Below are positions 36,070-46,941 of a DNA stretch of 64,000 nucleotides, in pieces. Where the stretch lies: the NCBI GenBank assembly GCA_903838295.1, contig CAILXX010000017.1, positions 57,026-121,025 on the forward strand, read 5' to 3'. Position numbers and translations under genes: made by a program. Below the pieces are notes generated by a model, which saw only the letters and a program-made list of their open reading frames with translations, searched no databases and was not told the DNA's origin. Position 1 is the stretch's first letter, and each line of letters begins with the position of its first letter. Source of the DNA: an uncultured Actinomycetes bacterium. Lineage in GTDB: Bacteria; Actinomycetota; Actinomycetes; Nanopelagicales; Nanopelagicaceae.

Positions 36070-37029
36070 TTACTTCTTCTTAATTGAAGTAGTCGGAGAC
36101 GGACTTACAGTCGGGGTAGTGGAAGTACTCGGTGTTGGAGTCGGGGTTACTAAGACGGTGACGGTGGGATTAGGCGTAGGCCTTAATGGAACGCTTGGAG
36201 CTACGGCCGGTGCAGCCAAAACAACAGAAACGACACCTAGGTCGTTGAGATTTGCATATGACTCTACCGTCGCTGACTGAACTAGTGCAGCGGTCGAATT
36301 ATCTAAAACGGTTACGTGACCCACCGGTACACCAGGGATAAATGGATGGTTGTTATCGCTTCCGTTAGTAACCAGATTATCGCCGACTTTGATAGCCCCT
36401 GCCGGGTCCAGCAAAACAAATGAATAACTGCTATTCCCTTGACCTTGCAAAATTCCGATGCTCTGACTGCGGGTTATCTTGACCCCAACTTTAAAACTTG
36501 GGTCGCTCATCAAAAGAACAATCGCTGAAGTGGAAGTTATATTCTTTACTAATCCAACTAAACCATTCTGAGAAATAACAGTCATATCTTTTTTGATACC
36601 ACTTCTACTTCCCTGATTGATGGTGATCGTCTGCGAGAAAGAGGAAGCAGAACCGTGCCCAATCACACGAGCTGCTACGACTTTATAACCCCCGCGCCCA
36701 GCAAGATCTAATACGCCATTAAGTTGTGCGGATTCGCCTTTGGTTTCTGAAGCCAAAACAAGTTGACTTGATAGCTTCTTGTTCTGTGCCAAGGCTTGAT
36801 CAAGTTCTGTCTTAGTCTTGCCAAAATTTTTCACATCACTCAAGAAACGTCCAAGCGGTGAGAATATTGTCGAGACTGTTTTTTGAACTGGAGAGAGCAT
36901 GGTCTGTGTGATCGAGCGCGACCCTTTTGTCAGGCTAACACCACGTAAATCAAGTGTTACAAAAAATAGCGCCGTAACCAACAAAATGACAAGGAGCAAC
37001 CGAGATCGATTACCGCTACCTTGCGCCAC
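36070..37029 (-). CDS. mreC: Rod shape-determining protein MreC
   Basis: Bitopic scaffold that activates PBP2-RodA from the extracytoplasmic side. Length is 319 residues. One transmembrane segment (about 10-28), a coiled-coil region (about 60-100), then the beta-barrel core with VIGHGSASSFSQTITINQGS. The last 45 residues are a Pro/Thr/Ser-rich tail ending KKK, likely disordered. It starts with GTG. mreB lies 21 bp upstream. Confidence 0.94.
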   Translation of the reverse strand: MAQGSGNRSRLLLVILLVTALFFVTLDLRGVSLTKGSRSITQTMLSPVQKTVSTIFSPLGRFLSDVKNFGKTKTELDQALAQNKKLSSQLVLASETKGESAQLNGVLDLAGRGGYKVVAARVIGHGSASSFSQTITINQGSRSGIKKDMTVISQNGLVGLVKNITSTSAIVLLMSDPSFKVGVKITRSQSIGILQGQGNSSYSFVLLDPAGAIKVGDNLVTNGSDNNHPFIPGVPVGHVTVLDNSTAALVQSATVESYANLNDLGVVSVVLAAPAVAPSVPLRPTPNPTVTVLVTPTPTPSTSTTPTVSPSPTTSIKKK

Positions 37030-37050
37030 AGGTATCCCCTACTTTAAAAA

Positions 37051-38097
37051 TTATCGACGAGGTTCAGAGATCAAGACCTTTTCCAAGGCTTCAAACTCTT
37101 CTACACACTTACCCGAACCTTCGGCAACAGCCTGAAGCGGACGTTCGCAGATGTGAACCGGCATTCCAGTTTCGTGACGAAGGCGCTCGTCCAGTCCACG
37201 CAACAGTGCACCGCCGCCTGTGAGAACAATTCCGCGATCCATAAGATCGCTCGCTAGTTCTGGAGGGGTCTTATCAAGTGTGCTCTTAACCGCATTCACG
37301 ATCTGATTAACAGGCTCTTCTAGAGCTTTACGGATATCTTCGGCAGAAACCAAAATAGTTTTTGGGAGTCCTGTAGCAAGATCGCGTCCGCGAATTTCTG
37401 CATCTGGTTCGCCAGGCAGTCGATAGGCCGAACCAATAGCCATCTTGATTTCTTCTGCAGTGCGTTCTCCTAGGAGCAGGGAGTATTCACGCTTAACCCA
37501 GTCAATAATTGCCTGATCAAGTTCGTCTCCACCAACGCGAATAGATAAAGCAGTAACGATTCCACCGAGAGAAATAACAGCAACTTCCGTGGTTCCGCCA
37601 CCAATATCCACGACCATATTGCCGGTTGGTTCATGGATGGGAAGTCCAGCGCCAATTGCAGCAGCCATCGGCTCTTCAATGATGTAAACCTTGCGAGCAC
37701 CAGCTGCATATCCAGCATCTTTAACAGCGCGCTGCTCTACTCCTGTAATTCCAGATGGAACGCAGACCACAATACGAGGCTTTGCCAGATAGCGGCGGCG
37801 GTGAACTTTTTGGATGAAGTAACGGAGCATACGTTCTGTTGTATCAAAATCGGCAATCACGCCATCTTTGAGTGGACGGATAGCAACAATGTTTCCTGGA
37901 GTACGACCGATCATGCGCTTGGCTTCTAAGCCAACAGCCAAAATCGCGCCAGTATCCTGATTGATCGCAACCACGCTGGGCTCGTTAAGCACGATTCCGC
38001 GTCCACGAACATAGACCAAAGTATTTGCTGTACCTAGGTCAACTGCCATGTCGCGACCGATAAATGACATGCGGCTCGGCTTCTTTTGTTTGCTCAC
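37051..38097 (-). CDS. mreB: Rod shape-determining protein MreB
   Basis: Actin-like ATPase that organises side-wall synthesis. Length is 348 residues. Phosphate-binding motifs are [19 protein letters not shown] and [19 protein letters not shown]; adenosine motif [19 protein letters not shown] start at 38097 with AAAGG six bases upstream; an internal ATG nine codons later is less likely. This gene implies a rod-like or curved cell. Confidence 0.96.
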   Translation of the reverse strand: MSKQKKPSRMSFIGRDMAVDLGTANTLVYVRGRGIVLNEPSVVAINQDTGAILAVGLEAKRMIGRTPGNIVAIRPLKDGVIADFDTTERMLRYFIQKVHRRRYLAKPRIVVCVPSGITGVEQRAVKDAGYAAGARKVYIIEEPMAAAIGAGLPIHEPTGNMVVDIGGGTTEVAVISLGGIVTALSIRVGGDELDQAIIDWVKREYSLLLGERTAEEIKMAIGSAYRLPGEPDAEIRGRDLATGLPKTILVSAEDIRKALEEPVNQIVNAVKSTLDKTPPELASDLMDRGIVLTGGGALLRGLDERLRHETGMPVHICERPLQAVAEGSGKCVEEFEALEKVLISEPRR

Positions 38098-38109
38098 GTG
38101 GAACCTTTC

Positions 38110-38526
38110 TTAGAGTTCAGGGAAGAAAATTTGTATTTCGCGATCTGATGACTCGAGGGAGTCAGAGCCATGAACGATATTTTGAACGACCTTTGTGCCT
38201 TGATCTCGCGCTAGATCTCCACGGATAGTTCCTGGTTCGGCTGTTGTTGGATCTGTCGTACCGGCTAACTTTCGAAATCCTTCGATAACGCGATTGCCTT
38301 CTGCAACTAGCGCAACGATCGGACCCGACATCATGAACTCAACGAGTGGTTCAAAGAATGGCTTACCCTCGTGTTCAGCATAATGACGAACCAAAAGTGC
38401 ACGATCTGCTTTCAGCATCTTGAGCGCAACGATCGAATAACCCTTTGCTTCTATGCGAGCGAGCACCTCTCCGACCAGATTGCGCTTGACGCCATCTGGC
38501 TTTACTAAAATTAGGGTCCGCTCCAT
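38110..38526 (-). CDS. ndk: Nucleoside diphosphate kinase
   Basis: Transfers the gamma phosphate between nucleoside triphosphates and diphosphates through a phospho-histidine. Length is 138 residues. The catalytic His is in QNIVHGSDSLESS near residue 117; the N-terminus ERTLILVKPDGVKRNLVGE is typical. It sits between mreB and the DUF4233 gene. Confidence 0.98.
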   Translation of the reverse strand: MERTLILVKPDGVKRNLVGEVLARIEAKGYSIVALKMLKADRALLVRHYAEHEGKPFFEPLVEFMMSGPIVALVAEGNRVIEGFRKLAGTTDPTTAEPGTIRGDLARDQGTKVVQNIVHGSDSLESSDREIQIFFPEL

Positions 38527-38550
38527 GGAGCCAAGTGTATTCGCAAGAAG

Positions 38551-38898
38551 CTAAAGCGAAGAATTAGGCTTTGGCGGCCCTTCGGCCAAGAGGCGGGCAC
38601 GGATAGCCTCGCCCTTTCGGCCAATCAGATAGGCGCTCGCCCAAAGCACCGCAAATAAAGCACCTAAGAAATACATTGCCGGAACAACAACGCCGTAGCC
38701 AACCAGGCAGATCTGCCATAGCGTGCCCAGATACCAACCCGTCATTTTCTTCATTAGACCTGCCGTAAGCAAAATCAGAATCGCAAGCACGCCACCCAAA
38801 GCGATCACCCAGGCACTGTGATGATCCATCGCCAAAAGAAGCGCAAAACCCATCACAAAAGATTCCATGGCAAGTACTGCAGATCCTAAAACTCTCAT
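38551..38898 (-). CDS. DUF4233 family membrane protein
   Basis: A 115-residue protein with four hydrophobic segments and a short polar tail. It overlaps the folC stop by 4 bases (ATGA) and precedes ndk. That is the position of the DUF4233 gene in Mycobacterium and other actinobacteria, which supports the family call. No function is established for the family. The strict linkage to folC hints at a shared transcript but not at a role in folate metabolism. Confidence 0.82.
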   Translation of the reverse strand: MRVLGSAVLAMESFVMGFALLLAMDHHSAWVIALGGVLAILILLTAGLMKKMTGWYLGTLWQICLVGYGVVVPAMYFLGALFAVLWASAYLIGRKGEAIRARLLAEGPPKPNSSL

Positions 38899-40247
38899 TC
38901 GCTAGCCCCCGCGATTGAACGAACAATTGCCCGAGTTTCACCCGCCGTAACTACTGATCCGGTTATAACAACAGCAGAAATTCCATCGCTTACTTGGTTT
39001 ACAAGTGTGCACTGTTCCATCGCATAAGTAATCGCGGTTCGCAGATCGTTCTCTTTATAGACACGATCTACTCCAAAGACACCAATCGCCATTTCGTAAA
39101 GTCGATCAACAGAAATAGCACGGTCGGAACTATTTTGTGTAACTACAAGGCGATCTATAACAGGTTCTAATTCTTGAATAACGCCAAGTACATCCTTATC
39201 GCCTAGTATTGCAAGAACTCCAAATACTGACTCAAAATCAAATTCACTAGCCAGAGTGGTTGCAAGCGCCCTTGCGCCATGTGGATTGTGGGCCGCATCG
39301 ACGATGACTGTGGGATCTCGGTAAAGGACTTCTAGTCGCCCTGGTGAATCAACATTGGCAAAGGCTTTGCGTACAACTTCCTCATCCAATTTGACCCCAG
39401 CAAATGCTTCTACTGCTGCAAGTGCAACGGAGGCATTTATAGATTGATGCGCACCATAAAGTGGTAGGTAAATATCTGAATAATGCCCATGGACTCCGTT
39501 GATAGACAACAGCTGCCCGCCAACTGCGATATCTCTGCGATCCAGCGAAAATTCGACGCCCTCGCGATAGGCAATTGCAGACCGTTCTAACACTCTTGCG
39601 GTCAATACGGTTGCGACAGATGCGGGTTGGGCTGCAAGCACTACATGGGATTCGGGCTTAATAATGCCTGATTTTGTTAATGCAATTTCCTCGATGGTAT
39701 TACCCAGATATTCCATATGATCCAGGCCGATCGGTGTGATCACCGAAACCTGGCTTTGAACAACATTTGTCGCATCCCATTCCCCACCCATACCTGCTTC
39801 AAAAATTCCGACATCCACTGGGAACTCTGCAAAAGCTACAAAGGCAAGGGCAGTGACTGCTTCGAAGAAAGATATTGGATGTGGCTGGCGACTATCGATC
39901 AAATCTAGATATAACGCAATATCGTTGTACGACGCAATCATTCCTTCTGCTGGAATTGGTAAGCCATTGATAGCGACTCGTTCTAGAAAAGTTTCAAGAT
40001 GAGGACTTGTGTAGCGACCAGTTCGATATCCAAGTTCGCGGAACAAGGAATCAATCATCCGTGAAGTCGTTGTCTTCCCATTTGTTCCAGCGATATGAAC
40101 CGTTGGATAAGAAAGTTGTGGACTTCCTAGGACATCGCAGATTGCCGAAATTCGTTGGAGCGATGGTTCGATCCGAGTTTCGGGCCAACGCTTAAGCAAA
40201 GCATCATAAATATGATTGAGTACTAATTGATCTTCCGGGCTAGTCAT
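38895..40247 (-). CDS. folC: Folylpolyglutamate synthase / dihydrofolate synthase
   Basis: ATP-dependent ligase adding glutamate to folates and/or dihydropteroate. Length is 450 residues. P-loop HIAGTNGKTTTSRMI near residue 50; GMGGEWDATNVV and VITPIGLDHMEYLG are Mur-ligase family motifs; DAAHNPHGARAL in the C-terminal domain. It follows valS by 2 bp. Confidence 0.96.
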   Translation of the reverse strand: MTSPEDQLVLNHIYDALLKRWPETRIEPSLQRISAICDVLGSPQLSYPTVHIAGTNGKTTTSRMIDSLFRELGYRTGRYTSPHLETFLERVAINGLPIPAEGMIASYNDIALYLDLIDSRQPHPISFFEAVTALAFVAFAEFPVDVGIFEAGMGGEWDATNVVQSQVSVITPIGLDHMEYLGNTIEEIALTKSGIIKPESHVVLAAQPASVATVLTARVLERSAIAYREGVEFSLDRRDIAVGGQLLSINGVHGHYSDIYLPLYGAHQSINASVALAAVEAFAGVKLDEEVVRKAFANVDSPGRLEVLYRDPTVIVDAAHNPHGARALATTLASEFDFESVFGVLAILGDKDVLGVIQELEPVIDRLVVTQNSSDRAISVDRLYEMAIGVFGVDRVYKENDLRTAITYAMEQCTLVNQVSDGISAVVITGSVVTAGETRAIVRSIAGASE

Positions 40248-40249
40248 TA

Positions 40250-42832
40250 TTACTCCGTAGGCAGGGTAGATAAAGCTACTTCGATACGGGCGATATCTGC
40301 AGTTGTAAGCGCCAAGCGTTCACGAATCTCTGTGACGACTTCTAGTGGTGCCTTTGCCATGAAGCCTTCGTTCTCTAGCTTGACCTTTGCAGTAGCTAAA
40401 TCTTTTTGGGCTGTGGCTAAATCTTTTGTGAGACGAGCGTATTCCGCCTTGATATCAATTGCGCCTGTAAGGTCAAATTCAATTGTTACCGTGCCGACTT
40501 CAATCTTGGCGCTGTAATTACCATCTGCACGATCGCATCGAACAATGAAGCGAATCGCATCTTCGTACGGTGCCAGCAGACCAAGACCAGAAATCCGGGC
40601 AACGATCTTTGCGGAAGTTTTAATGCCTTGATCGTTGCGAAAACGTCGAATTTCCGTGATGATCTCTTGGATCGCCGCGGCAGCCTTTATCGATTCTGGA
40701 TTAGACCTGGCGGAATCAAATTTTGGCCATTGCGCGATAACAAGTGATTCCCCACCTGTGAGATTGCACCATAGTTCTTCGGTAATAAACGGCATTACTG
40801 GGTGCAGCAAGCGCAATAAATTATCCAGAACATGACCAAGAACCCGAGCCGTCGCTGCAGAATTATCCGAGGCAAAAGTTGATTTGGTAAGTTCTAGGTA
40901 CCAGTCACACAAGTCATCCCATGCAAAGTGATACATAAGTTCTAGCGCCTTAGAGAATTCATAAGATGCAAGGAGCGAATCTACTTCTGCAATCGTTTCG
41001 TTCAGTCGAGTCAAAATCCATTGATCGATCAGATTCAGAGATAAAAATTCTGGAAGCGGGCCATCAACATTGGCGCCATTCATCATCGCAAAACGAGAAG
41101 CGTTCCACAGTTTTGTTGCAAAGTTACGGGATCCGCCGATCCATTCTTCTGCAAGGGCTTGATCCGAACCAGGATTGGCCATGCGTGCCAATGTGAATCG
41201 AAGCGCATCTGATCCGTACTTATCCATGAATTCAATTGGATCGACGACATTGCCACGACTCTTTGACATCTTCTTACCAAATTTGTCGCGGACCAAACCA
41301 TGAAGTGCAATAGTATGGAAAGGCTGCTCCCCATCCATTGCATAAATTCCAAGCATCATCATGCGAGCAACCCAGAAGAACAAAATGTCATAACCAGTAA
41401 CCAGTACAGATGTTGGATAGAACTTCTTTAAATCGGCGCTTTGATCCGGCCAACCTAGCGTTGAAAATGGCCACAGACCAGAAGAGAACCAGGTATCTAG
41501 AACATCGGGATCTTGTGTATACCCAGCTGGAGGTGTCTCATCGGGGCCACAAACAATTACTTCATCATTAGGACCATAATAAACAGGCAAGCGATGTCCC
41601 CACCAAAGTTGGCGAGAAATACACCAGTCGTGCATTCCATCAACCCATTCAAAATAGCGTGGTGACATTTCTTCTGGTTCAATCTTCACGCGACCATCAC
41701 GGACCGCATCTCCAGCCGCCTTTGCTAACGGTCCAACTTTTACAAACCACTGCTTTGAAAGGCGCGGTTCGACAATTGTTTCGCAGCGCTGACAATGACC
41801 AACAGAGTGTGAATAAGGACGCTTTTCTGCAATAACACGGCCTTGCTCACGCAACGCTTCAACAACAGCGATTCTGGCTGCAAATCGATCCATCCCATCA
41901 AAGCGAGTCCCAGACCCCTCCATCACAGCGTTAATATTCATGATGATCGGCATCTCGATTCCATGTCGAGTAGCCATCTCGAAATCGTTAGGGTCATGCG
42001 CGCCAGTTACTTTGACTGCCCCGGTACCGAATTCTGGGTCAACAAGTTCATCGGCAATGATTGGAATCATTCGGTTGGCCAGAGGCAACATCACCATGGT
42101 GCCAATCATGTGGGCATACCGTGGATCGTCAGGGTGTACCGCAACGGCGCCGTCACCCAACATGGTTTCCGGACGAGTGGTAGCAACGCTAATTTGTTGA
42201 TCCCCATCGCCATAGCGAATGGTGACGAATTCTCCATCAACATCAGAATGCTCAACTTCGATATCTGATAACGCGGTCAAACAGCGTGGACACCAGTTGA
42301 TGATTCTCTCTGCGCGATAAATGAGACCGTCGTCGTACAATTTTTTAAATATTGTCAGTACCGCGCGGGATAGTCCTGCATCCATCGTGAAACGTTCGCG
42401 CGACCAATCGACACTGTCTCCCAGGCGTTTCATCTGATCAAGAATCAATCCACCAGATTCGTTCTTCCATTCCCAGACTTTTTCTACAAATTTTTCACGG
42501 CCAAGATCATGGCGTGACAGTCCTTGCGCAGCTAATTGTTTTTCTACAACGTTCTGAGTTGCAATTCCAGCATGGTCCATACCAGGAAGCCATAACGCTT
42601 CAAAGCCTTGCATCCGCTTCATGCGGGTCAGAATGTCCTGCAACGTATGGTCAAGCGCGTGACCGATGTGCAGACTTCCGGTCACATTAGGAGGAGGAAT
42701 AACAATGGTAAAAGGCGGTTTATTCGAAGAACTATCCGCGGTGAAATATTGCGCGTCCAGCCACTTCTTATAAAGAACCGGCTCTATATCGGCAGGCGAA
42801 AAACTCGCTGCAAGTTCTGGGCGCTCATTCAT
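40250..42832 (-). CDS. valS: Valine--tRNA ligase
   Basis: Class I synthetase with CP1 editing domain. Length is 860 residues. HIGH motif as GSLHIGHALDH near residue 53; KMSKS motif as KKMSKSRGNVVDP near residue 520; editing-domain signature VATTRPETMLGD near residue 215. The tail ends in a short coiled coil (TKDLATAQKDLATAKVKLE). It is 21 bp downstream of clpX; I see no T-box or leader in that gap. Confidence 0.97.
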   Translation of the reverse strand: MNERPELAASFSPADIEPVLYKKWLDAQYFTADSSSNKPPFTIVIPPPNVTGSLHIGHALDHTLQDILTRMKRMQGFEALWLPGMDHAGIATQNVVEKQLAAQGLSRHDLGREKFVEKVWEWKNESGGLILDQMKRLGDSVDWSRERFTMDAGLSRAVLTIFKKLYDDGLIYRAERIINWCPRCLTALSDIEVEHSDVDGEFVTIRYGDGDQQISVATTRPETMLGDGAVAVHPDDPRYAHMIGTMVMLPLANRMIPIIADELVDPEFGTGAVKVTGAHDPNDFEMATRHGIEMPIIMNINAVMEGSGTRFDGMDRFAARIAVVEALREQGRVIAEKRPYSHSVGHCQRCETIVEPRLSKQWFVKVGPLAKAAGDAVRDGRVKIEPEEMSPRYFEWVDGMHDWCISRQLWWGHRLPVYYGPNDEVIVCGPDETPPAGYTQDPDVLDTWFSSGLWPFSTLGWPDQSADLKKFYPTSVLVTGYDILFFWVARMMMLGIYAMDGEQPFHTIALHGLVRDKFGKKMSKSRGNVVDPIEFMDKYGSDALRFTLARMANPGSDQALAEEWIGGSRNFATKLWNASRFAMMNGANVDGPLPEFLSLNLIDQWILTRLNETIAEVDSLLASYEFSKALELMYHFAWDDLCDWYLELTKSTFASDNSAATARVLGHVLDNLLRLLHPVMPFITEELWCNLTGGESLVIAQWPKFDSARSNPESIKAAAAIQEIITEIRRFRNDQGIKTSAKIVARISGLGLLAPYEDAIRFIVRCDRADGNYSAKIEVGTVTIEFDLTGAIDIKAEYARLTKDLATAQKDLATAKVKLENEGFMAKAPLEVVTEIRERLALTTADIARIEVALSTLPTE

Positions 42833-42853
42833 AGGGCGTCAGTCTAGATTAAG

Positions 42854-44149
42854 TTATGCGCTCTTCTCTTCAGTGCGCTTTTCGCCTTTAAGAGCGCGCT
42901 TAGGCCCAGATCCACGGTTTACATAGGTTGGAGCACCCTCTTTTAACACTGCTTCTGGGGTGATGATTACCCGCTCGACATCCTGACGGCTCGGAACTTC
43001 GTACATAACCGAGAGCAAAGTTTCTTCCATGATTGCGCGAAGACCTCGTGCACCTGTGCCACGCTTGATTGCAAGGTCTGCGATGACTTCTAACGCTTCA
43101 GGCGAAAATTCGAGTTCTACTCCATCAATATCAAAGAGGCGTTGATACTGCTTGATCAATGCATTCTTTGGTTCGGTCAAGATTTCCATCAAGGCTGGGC
43201 GATCCAAATTCTCAACGCTAGTCAAGATTGGAAGGCGACCAATAAATTCTGGAATCATTCCAAATTTAAGAAGGTCTTCTGGCATTACTTCACCGAAGAT
43301 ATCGATCTTGTCGAGATCCGCTTGAGACTGCAGAGTGGCATTGAATCCAACTCCAGCTTTGCCTTTACGTCCTTCAATAATTTTCTCAAGTCCGGCAAAT
43401 GCACCACCGACGATAAACAAGATGTTGGTTGTATCAATCTGCAGGAACTCTTGGTGTGGGTGCTTGCGTCCTCCTTGTGGTGGGACCGACGCCGTTGTGC
43501 CTTCAAGAATTTTAAGAAGTGCTTGCTGTACACCTTCACCTGATACGTCGCGTGTGATCGATGGATTCTCAGATTTACGAGCGACCTTATCGATCTCGTC
43601 GATATAGATGATTCCGGTCTCGGCCTTCTTCACATCAAAATCAGCAGCTTGAATCAACTTGAGCAAGATGTTCTCAACATCTTCACCAACATAACCTGCT
43701 TCAGTGAGCGCGGTTGCATCGGCAATCGCAAACGGAACATTAAGCATTCGGGCTAATGTCTGCGCCAACAGGGTTTTGCCACAGCCAGTCGGACCAAGAA
43801 TCAAAATATTTGATTTTGCGAGTTCTACCGAATCTTCACGATTGCTATCACCAGATTGAACGCGCTTATAGTGGTTATAGACAGCCACAGCGAGCGACTT
43901 CTTTGCGCGATCTTGACCTACAACATATTGATCTAAGAAAGAGTAAATCTCTTGTGGCTTTGGGACTTCGGTAAGCCCAAGTTGTGTCGTCTCATTGAGT
44001 TCTTCGACAATGATTTCGTTACAGAGATCGATACATTCATCACAGATGTAGACGCCAGGTCCCGCGATAAGTTTCTTTACCTGCTTCTGTGTCTTGCCGC
44101 AGAAAGAACATTTCAGAAGGTCGCCAGTTTCGCCAATACGGGTGGTCAT
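42854..44149 (-). CDS. clpX: ATP-dependent Clp protease ATPase subunit ClpX
   Basis: AAA+ unfoldase feeding substrates to ClpP. Start set to ATG 44149 ([18 protein letters not shown]), 431 residues. The N-terminal zinc domain has cysteines in CSFCG and CDECIDLC. Walker A GPTGCGKT, Walker [11 protein letters not shown], pore loop GYVG and the sensor region are intact. No Shine-Dalgarno precedes this ATG. A strong terminator lies just upstream, and a TACCCT -10-like element (44156-44161) is six bases away, so a leaderless transcript is likely. Confidence 0.95.
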   Translation of the reverse strand: MTTRIGETGDLLKCSFCGKTQKQVKKLIAGPGVYICDECIDLCNEIIVEELNETTQLGLTEVPKPQEIYSFLDQYVVGQDRAKKSLAVAVYNHYKRVQSGDSNREDSVELAKSNILILGPTGCGKTLLAQTLARMLNVPFAIADATALTEAGYVGEDVENILLKLIQAADFDVKKAETGIIYIDEIDKVARKSENPSITRDVSGEGVQQALLKILEGTTASVPPQGGRKHPHQEFLQIDTTNILFIVGGAFAGLEKIIEGRKGKAGVGFNATLQSQADLDKIDIFGEVMPEDLLKFGMIPEFIGRLPILTSVENLDRPALMEILTEPKNALIKQYQRLFDIDGVELEFSPEALEVIADLAIKRGTGARGLRAIMEETLLSVMYEVPSRQDVERVIITPEAVLKEGAPTYVNRGSGPKRALKGEKRTEEKSA

Positions 44150-44155
44150 GGCTAA

Positions 44156-44161
44156 AGGGTA
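44156..44161 (-). promoter_or_regulatory. Candidate -10 element for leaderless clpX mRNA
   Basis: TACCCT fits the TAnnnT pattern and ends six bases before the clpX ATG, the same spacing as at the ilvB leader. It lies just beyond the clpP2 terminator, so clpX needs its own promoter here. No convincing -35 is visible. Confidence 0.4.
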
Positions 44162-44172
44162 GGCGCAAATGT

Positions 44173-44204
44173 AAAAAGCTGGGTGGGATTTCTCCACCCA
44201 GCTT
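44173..44204 (-). terminator. Rho-independent terminator after clpP2
   Basis: A perfect 11-bp stem AAGCTGGGTGG/CCACCCAGCTT with a 7-base loop is followed on the minus strand by TTTTT. It separates the tig-clpP1-clpP2 transcript from clpX. Confidence 0.9.
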
Positions 44205-44242
44205 GTTCGCTTATAGGCGAATTACTTTTTTAGATACGGGAT

Positions 44243-44878
44243 TTAAACCTTGAGCGCCTTACGACTTGCCAGCACTTGGTCGATAATTCCGTAGGAGACT
44301 GCCTCTTCGGCGGTCAAAATCTTGTCGCGTTCGATATCCCTGGATACCTCTTCGACACTCTTGCCAGAATCCTTCGCCAACATCTTCTCAAGCAATGCGC
44401 GCATGCGTTGAATTTCTGCGGCTTGGATTTCAATATCCGAACCCTGTCCCCCACCTTCGGAATATGGTTGGTGAATCAAGATACGGGCATTCTCCAGCGC
44501 CATACGCTTACCTTTTGCGCCTCCGGCCAAGAGAACAGCTGCTGCAGATGCAGCTTGACCCAAACAGATCGTCATAACATCGGGACGAATAAATTGCATG
44601 GTGTCATAAATCGCGGTGAGAGCTGTAAAAGAACCACCAGGAGAGTTGATGTACATCATGATGTCGCGATCTGGATCCATTGATTCCAGGGTCAAAAGCT
44701 GTGCCATGACGTCATTGGCGACGGTGTCATCGATACCTTGACCAACGAAAATGATGCGCTCTTCAAATAACTTTGTATATGGATCTAAACGCTTGTATCC
44801 ATACGAAGTCTTCTCTTCGATTGTGGGAAGCACATAGCGATTAGTGATTTCTTGGACGTGATTCATTTCGTTCTTCAT
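44243..44878 (-). CDS. clpP2: ATP-dependent Clp protease proteolytic subunit ClpP2
   Basis: Serine peptidase forming the degradation chamber with ClpP1. The start is ATG 44878 ([13 protein letters not shown]), 211 residues, overlapping the clpP1 stop by 4 bases (ATGA). Catalytic Ser in [14 protein letters not shown], His in [12 protein letters not shown], Asp in [10 protein letters not shown]. Actinobacteria need two different ClpP subunits to form the active hetero-tetradecamer. Confidence 0.96.
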   Translation of the reverse strand: MKNEMNHVQEITNRYVLPTIEEKTSYGYKRLDPYTKLFEERIIFVGQGIDDTVANDVMAQLLTLESMDPDRDIMMYINSPGGSFTALTAIYDTMQFIRPDVMTICLGQAASAAAVLLAGGAKGKRMALENARILIHQPYSEGGGQGSDIEIQAAEIQRMRALLEKMLAKDSGKSVEEVSRDIERDKILTAEEAVSYGIIDQVLASRKALKV

Positions 44879-45486
44879 GCTGTTCCACCACTTCCTGAAA
44901 CTTGACCCGCAGAACTTACAACGTGGTCTACAAGACCATAGGACTTCGCCTCTTCGGCGGAGAACCAACGATCACGATCGGAATCTTCGGTAATTTTTTC
45001 AACAGTCTGGCCAGAGTGGAAAGCGATGAGTTCGGCCATTTTGCGCTTTGTGTATTTCATCTGATCTGCTTGAATCTTAATTTCTGTTGCAGTACCGCCG
45101 ATGCCACCAAGTGGTTGGTGCATCAAGACGCGCGCATTTGGCAAGGCATAACGCTTGCCGGGTGCGCCAGCAGTCAAAAGGAATTGACCCATCGAAGCAG
45201 CAAGTCCCATGGTCACGGTTGCAACATCGTTCTTGATGTATTGCATCGTGTCATAGATCGCCATACCGGCAGAGACAGAACCTCCGGGTGAATTGATGTA
45301 AAGAAAAATATCTTTCTCTGGGTCTTCAGCGGCAAGGAGAAGCATTTGGGCAGCAATAGCGTTAGCCATGTTGTCCTCTACCTGTCCCACCATGAAAATG
45401 ATGCGCTCACGAAGTAGGCGCTGATAGACCTGATCGTCTAATCCACCTACATACTGAGCCGCTGAACGCGCGGTGATTGGATCCAC
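44875..45486 (-). CDS. clpP1: ATP-dependent Clp protease proteolytic subunit ClpP1
   Basis: Partner of ClpP2. I set the start to GTG 45486 ([15 protein letters not shown]), 203 residues, because AGGAGG lies four bases upstream; the frame stays open further upstream, but into the tig coding region. Catalytic Ser in [14 protein letters not shown], His in VLMHQPLGG, Asp in [11 protein letters not shown]. The 127-bp gap behind tig may hold a promoter. Confidence 0.94.
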   Translation of the reverse strand: MDPITARSAAQYVGGLDDQVYQRLLRERIIFMVGQVEDNMANAIAAQMLLLAAEDPEKDIFLYINSPGGSVSAGMAIYDTMQYIKNDVATVTMGLAASMGQFLLTAGAPGKRYALPNARVLMHQPLGGIGGTATEIKIQADQMKYTKRKMAELIAFHSGQTVEKITEDSDRDRWFSAEEAKSYGLVDHVVSSAGQVSGSGGTA

Positions 45487-45529
45487 TTTTCCTCCTGACA
45501 GCAACGCTGAAAGCTCAGCATTAACTCCT

Positions 45530-45543
45530 GTTACGACAGTAAC
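45530..45543 (-). promoter_or_regulatory. Inverted repeat upstream of clpP1
   Basis: GTTAC/GTAAC around four bases lies 44 bp upstream of the clpP1 GTG in the gap after tig. On the minus strand a TTGTTA and a TAATGC element 16 bases apart flank it, so it may mark a promoter with an operator. clpP operons in actinobacteria are often controlled by ClgR, but I do not see a convincing ClgR site. Confidence 0.3.
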
Positions 45544-45613
45544 AATCTTTGAGGCAGAACGCTTCCCAATATCGAGAACTTTCTCGCCTGACGTGTTCGC
45601 CCTAAGAGAAGTG

Positions 45614-46906
45614 TTACTCCGCTGTGGCGGCAGGGGCTGGAACCGCAGGACGCAGCGCCTCAAGATCGATGCTCTTGCCAGAAGTCGTGACGACCTTCAC
45701 ACGGCCCAGGACTGATGCAAGTGCCTTAGCGCGAGCAACTTCAGAGACCATTGTTGAGACCTGACCATTTGAGGAAACTTCTTGAATAAATTGATCTGGA
45801 CTCATGCCATAACGCTGCGATTGGCGAACCAAGTATTCGGTCAATTCATTCTCATTCACAGATACATCTTCTGCAGAAACGATGGTGTCCAAGATGATTT
45901 CGTAAGTCAGCTGCTTTGTGGTTTGGGCAGTAACTTCCTCGCGATGGACGGTATCTTCTAGCCGACCTTCTCCTTCGAGGTGGTGATTAACCTCGTCTTC
46001 AATCAGAGCCGCTGGCAGCGGAACATTAAGAGTTTCGACCAACAACTCAACCAGCTTGTCGCGAGCATCTCCGCCTTGTTCTAGATTCTTGACTCTCTCA
46101 AGTCGAGTTGCCACATCAGCCTTAAGTTCTGCAAGGGTCTCAAATTCACTCGATAATTTCGCAAACGCATCATCAAGTGGTGGAAGTTCGCGGTGCTTTA
46201 CAACTTTGACGGTCACATCGACATCACCGGTTTCACCCTCTGGCATACCCACAAGAGTGGTAGAGAATCGCTTACTTTCTCCTGCGGCTAAGCCAATCAA
46301 CGCATCGTCTAGTCCATCGACCATGCTGTTGGAACCGACTTCGTAAGAAATGTCCTTGGCGGTTCCACCTTCTAGTGGGGTGCCATTTGCAGAAGCAACC
46401 AAATCGATGGTCACAAAACTTCCTTTTTCGACCTTGGTCTCAACAGTGGTCAATGTTCCAAAGCGAGCGCGGAGGGCATCTACCTGCTCATCAACTTCCG
46501 CATCTCCAACGACAACGTCATCAACTGTGATCGTGAGTTCTGAGAAATTAGGAAGTGTGATTTCAGGACGAACATCTACTTCGACAGTGAAGGAAACCTT
46601 CTCTTTGTCTACAAGCTCAGTGATGTCGACCTGGGGGCGTCCAATTGCGAAGATCGAATGTTCTTTCTTCGCTTCTGAATAGAACTGACCAAGACTCAAA
46701 TTGATTGCCTCATCAAGTACTGCGCCACGACCAACACGTTGATCGATCATCGCTGCGGGTACTTTGCCCTTACGGAATCCCGGGACATTGATCTTCTCGC
46801 CAAGTGTCTTATAGGCCTGACCCATAAATGGTTCGAGTTCGACGAAAGTTATCTCAATAGATAATTTCGCACGAGTGTCATTCAGTTTTTCTACGGCGCT
46901 TTTCAC
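45614..46906 (-). CDS. tig: Trigger factor
   Basis: Ribosome-bound chaperone and peptidyl-prolyl isomerase. Length is 430 residues. The ribosome-binding signature GFRKGKVP is near residue 44; the FKBP-type domain spans about 150-240 ([15 protein letters not shown]); the helical C-terminal domain follows. GTG start at 46906 with AAAGGG five bases upstream. It heads the tig-clpP1-clpP2 run, the usual actinobacterial order. Confidence 0.96.
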   Translation of the reverse strand: MKSAVEKLNDTRAKLSIEITFVELEPFMGQAYKTLGEKINVPGFRKGKVPAAMIDQRVGRGAVLDEAINLSLGQFYSEAKKEHSIFAIGRPQVDITELVDKEKVSFTVEVDVRPEITLPNFSELTITVDDVVVGDAEVDEQVDALRARFGTLTTVETKVEKGSFVTIDLVASANGTPLEGGTAKDISYEVGSNSMVDGLDDALIGLAAGESKRFSTTLVGMPEGETGDVDVTVKVVKHRELPPLDDAFAKLSSEFETLAELKADVATRLERVKNLEQGGDARDKLVELLVETLNVPLPAALIEDEVNHHLEGEGRLEDTVHREEVTAQTTKQLTYEIILDTIVSAEDVSVNENELTEYLVRQSQRYGMSPDQFIQEVSSNGQVSTMVSEVARAKALASVLGRVKVVTTSGKSIDLEALRPAVPAPAATAE

Positions 46907-46941
46907 GAAGGCCCTTTCGACAGTATCGATATGAATTCTGG

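Noticed and set aside
45487..45663. Longer N-terminus of ClpP1 extending into tig
   Set aside because: The frame is open, but the GTG at 45486 has an AGGAGG site and gives the usual ClpP1 length.
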